Shown piece after piece: positions 7,153-9,930 of a stretch of DNA of 9,930 bases. How positions within the stretch are numbered: the first letter of the stretch is position 1; the number at the start of each line of letters is the position of its first letter. Both the position numbers and the translations under genes were made by a program. This DNA comes from Gammaproteobacteria bacterium. GTDB lineage: Bacteria > Pseudomonadota > Gammaproteobacteria > PS1 > Pseudothioglobaceae. Location: the NCBI GenBank assembly GCA_024280535.1, contig JAJRPY010000172.1:1-9930 (forward strand). The letters are read 5' to 3'. Under the pieces are notes generated by a model. It saw only the letters and a program-made list of their open reading frames with translations, made no database searches and was not told the origin of the DNA.

Positions 7153-8379
7153 TTAAAACGGCCACTTTTTTAATAGCCTTTCAACAGGCTTAAAAAGCCC
7201 CTTGTTGGCTTCCGTCAAATGGTTAGCAATCAGGTATTTAATCGGCGGAAAATGTTCAGCAAATTTAAGCACAAAACGTCTCACTTGCTTAACCACAGGC
7301 GCATCATTGGTAAACAAAGCCACGACACCATTGGTGCCAAAAAACATCAATCTGGTTAAATGAATATGCTTTTTTTCAAAGCGTGTTAATAACGGCTTGG
7401 CACCAATATCTTGCCCCTGTTCAAGCGCCTCTTTAACCAAGGTGGTTAAAATATCCTGACCTCGCAAGCCCAAATTAAACCCATGTGCCGTAACCGGATG
7501 CATACCAACTGCTGCATCGCCAATCAGTGCAAATCTATCCGCAATAAATGTCTGCGCATGTACGCCAATTAACGGATAAGAATGCCTTACCCCTTGCTGC
7601 GTCATTTGACCTAACGCACCTTTGAAATCTTGGGTGATTTTTTTATTAAAGGCTTGCTCGCTCATTGCTAAAATCGCCTGAGATTGATTGCTGTTAACCG
7701 TTAATACCACTGAGGATGCACAACCAACCATCGGCAATAACGCCAAAGTTTGACCATAATCAAAACATTCTAATGCGGTATTTTTATGCGATTTTTCATG
7801 ATTCATTTTTATCACAATCATCACTTTTGAAAAATCTTTCATCAGTGCCGGAATCCCAACTTTACGTCGAATATTTGAAAATCGACTATCCGCTGCAATC
7901 ACCAGCTTAGCATTCAGTCTGCGCTTATCAGCAAACACCACCTCGGAGTGCGTATGCTGATATTGAACATCCTCAACCGTACTATCAGTCACAATATCAA
8001 TATTATTAGCCTGCATAACCCGCTGATAAAGCGCTTGTCTAATTTGATAATTAGGCACCAAATAGCCCAAGGCATCCACAGTGGACTGGTCGCTTTTAAA
8101 ATGTAGCAATGCAGGCGAATCACCATCAAAAACGCTAGCCTCCTTTAAGGCTGAAACCTCTGCTTGATCAATCAAATCCCAAACTCCTAATTTCTTTAAA
8201 ATTTTTAAGGAAAGATGCGTCAATGCAATTTCTCTGCCGTCAGGTTGGGGGGTTGACAAAGATTCAAGGCTATTTTTTTCTACCAGTAAAACCTTTATGT
8301 TTGCCTCTATCATCGCGCTGGCAAAACTAAGCCCTGCTGGTCCTGCGCCAATAATAACAATATCGTATGCTGTTTGCAT
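7153..8379 (-). CDS. ubiM: Ubiquinone biosynthesis FAD-dependent hydroxylase, UbiM-like
   Basis: This is a class A flavoprotein monooxygenase of the UbiH/UbiF/UbiI/Coq6 group, which hydroxylates the ubiquinone ring at the membrane. It has 408 residues. The FAD dinucleotide fold is IVIIGAGPAGLSFA (7-20), the flavin motif DGREIALTH (47-55), the DG-type motif AADSRFSNIRR (162-172) and the second FAD motif ALIGDAAVGMHPVTAHGFNLGL (284-305). The group is certain; the member is less so. The C-terminal stretch FFGTNGVVALFTND differs from the usual UbiH/F/I tail and, with DGREIALTH and TALECFDYG, reminds me of UbiM, the less regioselective hydroxylase known from Neisseria. UbiF or UbiH remain possible. 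The ATG at 8379 directly precedes the FAD fold. An extended -10 lies 33 nt upstream. pdxH follows after 18 nt; both enzymes use oxygen and a flavin, but no functional link is needed. Confidence 0.82.
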   Translation of the reverse strand: MQTAYDIVIIGAGPAGLSFASAMIEANIKVLLVEKNSLESLSTPQPDGREIALTHLSLKILKKLGVWDLIDQAEVSALKEASVFDGDSPALLHFKSDQSTVDALGYLVPNYQIRQALYQRVMQANNIDIVTDSTVEDVQYQHTHSEVVFADKRRLNAKLVIAADSRFSNIRRKVGIPALMKDFSKVMIVIKMNHEKSHKNTALECFDYGQTLALLPMVGCASSVVLTVNSNQSQAILAMSEQAFNKKITQDFKGALGQMTQQGVRHSYPLIGVHAQTFIADRFALIGDAAVGMHPVTAHGFNLGLRGQDILTTLVKEALEQGQDIGAKPLLTRFEKKHIHLTRLMFFGTNGVVALFTNDAPVVKQVRRFVLKFAEHFPPIKYLIANHLTEANKGLFKPVERLLKKWPF

Positions 8380-8411
8380 CTTTAAGTCTAATTTTTTTGA
8401 GATAATACACC

Positions 8412-8420
8412 ATTATAACA
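8412..8420 (-). promoter_or_regulatory. Extended -10 promoter for the ubiM-pdxH unit
   Basis: Reading the minus strand, TGTTATAAT is a perfect extended -10 element. Transcription would start near 8405 and give a leader of about 26 nt before the ATG at 8379. No -35 match is seen at 17 bp, which this promoter type can do without. It lies in the 54-bp gap to the divergent methyltransferase gene, whose own promoter must overlap it. A GATAAT at 8401-8406 or TATAAC at 8414-8419 on the plus strand are weak candidates for that. Confidence 0.5.
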
Positions 8421-8433
8421 ATCAAGGCCTACT

Positions 8434-8850
8434 ATGATTTACGTTGTTATCCAATTTAGTTGTATTGTGTATCTCATATTCAATACCCAACCCGATCAAC
8501 TAAATTGGTTGGAATATTTTTTACTCTCAATAGCTGGGTTTATTGGTAGTATTGCTGTAATCAATATGAAATTCAGCAATTTAACCATCACCCCAACACT
8601 CAAAAATAATCATCAATTAAGAACACACGGCATTTACCAATTCATCCGACACCCAATGTACACCAGTGTTTTGCTATCGTGTTTGGCATTCACTTTGAGC
8701 AATCCTCATTGGATGGCACAATTAATGATGCTAATATTATTAATCAATTTGATTCTAAAATCAAACTTTGAGGAAAAATTACTGCTAAAACACTTTAAAG
8801 AATATTCAGAATATCGTCAAAAAACAGGTCTATTTTTACCATTTTTATGA
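8434..8850 (+). CDS. Small membrane methyltransferase, isoprenylcysteine carboxyl methyltransferase (ICMT)/PEMT-like
   Basis: This 138-residue hydrophobic protein has about four membrane segments (roughly 1-17, 27-45, 75-90 and 94-110). The family signature is GIYQFIRHPMYTS (66-78), whose RHPxY is part of the SAM site, followed by the conserved acidic pair in NFEEKLLLKHF (111-121) and EYRQKT near the C-terminus. Bacterial members of this superfamily methylate diverse small molecules or lipids. Bacteria do not prenylate their own proteins in the eukaryotic way, so the true substrate is unknown. It is at the short end for the family, but both signature blocks are intact. AAGG (8424-8427) lies 6 nt before the ATG. 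It is divergent from the hydroxylase gene and 120 bp before the Mpo1-like gene; that spacing leaves open whether the two share a transcript. Confidence 0.8.
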   Translation: MIYVVIQFSCIVYLIFNTQPDQLNWLEYFLLSIAGFIGSIAVINMKFSNLTITPTLKNNHQLRTHGIYQFIRHPMYTSVLLSCLAFTLSNPHWMAQLMMLILLINLILKSNFEEKLLLKHFKEYSEYRQKTGLFLPFL

Positions 8851-8851
8851 G

Positions 8852-8867
8852 ACCTTGTAAGGTTTTT
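8852..8867 (+). terminator. Weak candidate intrinsic terminator
   Basis: Immediately after the methyltransferase stop, ACCT (8852-8855) can pair with AGGT (8860-8863) around a TGTA loop, and the sequence continues with a run of T to 8867. The stem is short, so it may be inefficient. Confidence 0.3.
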
Positions 8868-8920
8868 ATTGCCTTATTGCTGTCAATATAAGCAACGTAA
8901 GCGTATAAAATACGATTTGG

Positions 8921-8939
8921 CGTGGTTATAAAACCCACG
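8921..8939 (+). other. Inverted repeat between the two membrane-protein genes
   Basis: CGTGG (8921-8925) and CCACG (8935-8939) can form a hairpin with a 9-nt AT-rich loop containing TATAAA. It ends 31 bp before the Mpo1-like start and has only a short T stretch after it. It could be a leader hairpin or a weak operator; no function can be assigned. The rest of the 8851-8970 gap holds nothing I can identify. Confidence 0.25.
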
Positions 8940-8970
8940 TTTCAACTTTATTAATTTTTCTCAAACCAGC

Positions 8971-9729
8971 ATGGAAAATATAAACAACCTTTGGCTTATT
9001 AGCATTATTTCATCTGGCATTCTGTTTGCACTTTGCCTGCTCATTCCGCCCAAAATAATAGGCAGAATCTTGCCGTTTTTTACCGCATTTTGGCCCAGTA
9101 AAAATATCCAATTAAACTTTCAATCCATTGCTTACGTAGCATTACACCGAAATATCATCAACAGAATTATTCATTATTCTATTTTTGTCGATGCCTTCGC
9201 CTGGCTATTAATTCTTAACAATTATTGGCAGGGATTTTTATACCTAGCCTTACTGCTTTTTATCATTCAAACTTATTTAATCAAAGAATTAAAATTCGCA
9301 ATATTCGCCAACCTAATATTGGCAACCATACTAATCACCCTACTCCCAATTTTCAACGACCACAACATAGTGTATTTAATGTTATGGATCATCTTAAGTG
9401 CCGCCTTACGCGTAGTCGGCCATTTCTTTGAACCATTGCCACCATTTTTAATCGACAACAGCGGGCAATTTTCACCAATAAATATAGCAACATTAAAAAA
9501 ATTAGGCTTATTTAAAATAATCGCCCTACTCCCTATCGGCTTTCTTGCAGAGTTCCTATCTGGGCAACCACACCGATTATTCCTAGTACAAATCAACGCA
9601 CTAACAAGCCAATTCTACCAACATCAACATATCATCACCTGGAAAAATATCGTCATCAGAGGCATTCGTTCCTACCAAAAAGGCATCAAACAAGATCCAA
9701 TTTTTAAGGATTACTGTCGTTTTTTTTGA
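8971..9729 (+). CDS. Mpo1-like (DUF962) membrane protein, possible 2-hydroxy fatty acid dioxygenase
   Basis: This 252-residue multi-pass membrane protein resembles yeast Mpo1 in two blocks. The first is ALHRNIINRIIHYSIFV (57-73), matching the Mpo1 pattern H-x-N-x(5)-I-H-x-S-I-F-V with H59 and H68. The second is VVGHFFEPLPPFLIDN (148-163), matching the GH-xx-FE...PALIDN block with H151 and E154, followed by a hydrophobic segment with E194. Yeast Mpo1 is an iron-dependent dioxygenase in alpha-oxidation of 2-hydroxy fatty acids, and the histidines are the likely metal ligands. Against Mpo1 this protein has an extra N-terminal hydrophobic helix (about 10-28) and about 45 residues of mostly soluble sequence at the C-terminus. 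Many bacterial members are uncharacterised, so the reaction is inferred. No Shine-Dalgarno sequence precedes the ATG. Neighbouring the ICMT-like gene hints at lipid modification but is weak evidence. Confidence 0.6.
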   Translation: MENINNLWLISIISSGILFALCLLIPPKIIGRILPFFTAFWPSKNIQLNFQSIAYVALHRNIINRIIHYSIFVDAFAWLLILNNYWQGFLYLALLLFIIQTYLIKELKFAIFANLILATILITLLPIFNDHNIVYLMLWIILSAALRVVGHFFEPLPPFLIDNSGQFSPINIATLKKLGLFKIIALLPIGFLAEFLSGQPHRLFLVQINALTSQFYQHQHIITWKNIVIRGIRSYQKGIKQDPIFKDYCRFF

Positions 9730-9843
9730 AAAATAATATAAACTTCAATTTTCTAAAAAACCAAGCACAAAACACAACGCAGAATTTAAATCAGAATAAT
9801 GATAATGCTCTGGTTTATCAGACTATGCAAAGATTTTTATAGG

Positions 9844-9849
9844 TATAAT
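9844..9849 (+). promoter_or_regulatory. Candidate -10 box for the gene at the right edge
   Basis: A perfect TATAAT lies about 57 bp before the ATG at 9906, predicting a start near 9856 and a leader of about 50 nt. No -35 hexamer is evident. AATAATGATAAT just upstream (about 9793-9805) resembles the left part of a Fur box but the right part does not match. Confidence 0.4.
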
Positions 9850-9854
9850 CTAAT

Positions 9855-9875
9855 CAACTTGCTACAACAACTTGC
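9855..9875 (+). repeat. Short direct repeat in the leader of the right-edge gene
   Basis: The 8-mer CAACTTGC occurs at 9855-9862 and 9868-9875, a 13-bp period, just after the predicted transcription start. The second copy is also part of the palindrome ACTTGCAAGT (9870-9879), and CTTGC/GCAAG could pair across the unit. It could be an operator or leader structure; chance is possible in such AT-rich sequence. Confidence 0.35.
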
Positions 9876-9905
9876 AAGTATTTTTAATGATTATGGAAAT
9901 AGAAA

Positions 9906-9930
9906 ATGAAAAATTTAACAAAAGCAACTA
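9906..9930 (+). CDS. Start of an unidentified gene, cut by the window end
   Basis: Only about eight codons are visible (MKNLTKAT), with GGA about 8 nt upstream as a weak ribosome binding site and a TATAAT promoter further up. The Met-Lys opening would suit an exported protein but is too short to judge. An alternative ATG at 9893 in another frame begins MEIENEKF and also stays open to the end. I cannot name the gene. Confidence 0.4.

Overview
The window reads as ordinary chromosomal sequence from an AT-rich gammaproteobacterium. RNase E, PepN, PdxH, AroE and MidA all resemble gammaproteobacterial proteins. RNase E keeps its catalytic and zinc-link residues at the E. coli positions (D303, D346, C404, C407). 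A ubiquinone-type flavin hydroxylase indicates an aerobic or facultatively respiring cell. The base composition and the short RNase E tail would suit a streamlined lineage such as the Thioglobus/SUP05 group, but that is inference. I see no insertion sequence, phage gene, CRISPR array, tRNA or rRNA.

Layout, left to right. (1) A minus-strand cluster, midA (2630-1536), uppP (1525-731) and the N-terminal part of pepN (about 743 to beyond base 1), is spaced so tightly that it is probably one operon; pepN overlaps the end of uppP and has no standard start codon. (2) A plus-strand pteridine-reductase-type SDR (2647-3366) starts 16 bp from midA, divergently. (3) A 333-bp non-coding stretch (3367-3699) contains several hairpins, one of which pairs with the Shine-Dalgarno sequence of the next gene; it is best read as the rne leader. 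(4) rne (3700-5700) is followed after 3 bp by aroE (5704-6507). (5) A convergent minus-strand pair, ubiM-like hydroxylase (8379-7153) then pdxH (7134-6496), overlaps the end of aroE by 12 bp. (6) Two plus-strand membrane-protein genes follow: a small isoprenylcysteine-methyltransferase-type protein (8434-8850) and an Mpo1-like (DUF962) protein (8971-9729). (7) The last 200 bp hold a promoter-like TATAAT, a short direct repeat and the first codons of a further gene cut by the window end.

The genes do not form one pathway. They cover peptide turnover (pepN), undecaprenyl phosphate recycling for the cell wall (uppP), a MidA-type methyltransferase, pterin reduction, RNA decay (rne), the shikimate pathway (aroE), PLP synthesis (pdxH), quinone synthesis (ubiM-like) and probable lipid or small-molecule modification at the membrane (ICMT-like and Mpo1-like).

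I did not find a convincing undescribed multi-gene system. The points most worth a second look are the missing canonical start of pepN, the structured rne leader with a sequestered ribosome binding site, the shortened RNase E tail that keeps a membrane-anchor-like helix, and the little-characterised Mpo1-like gene.
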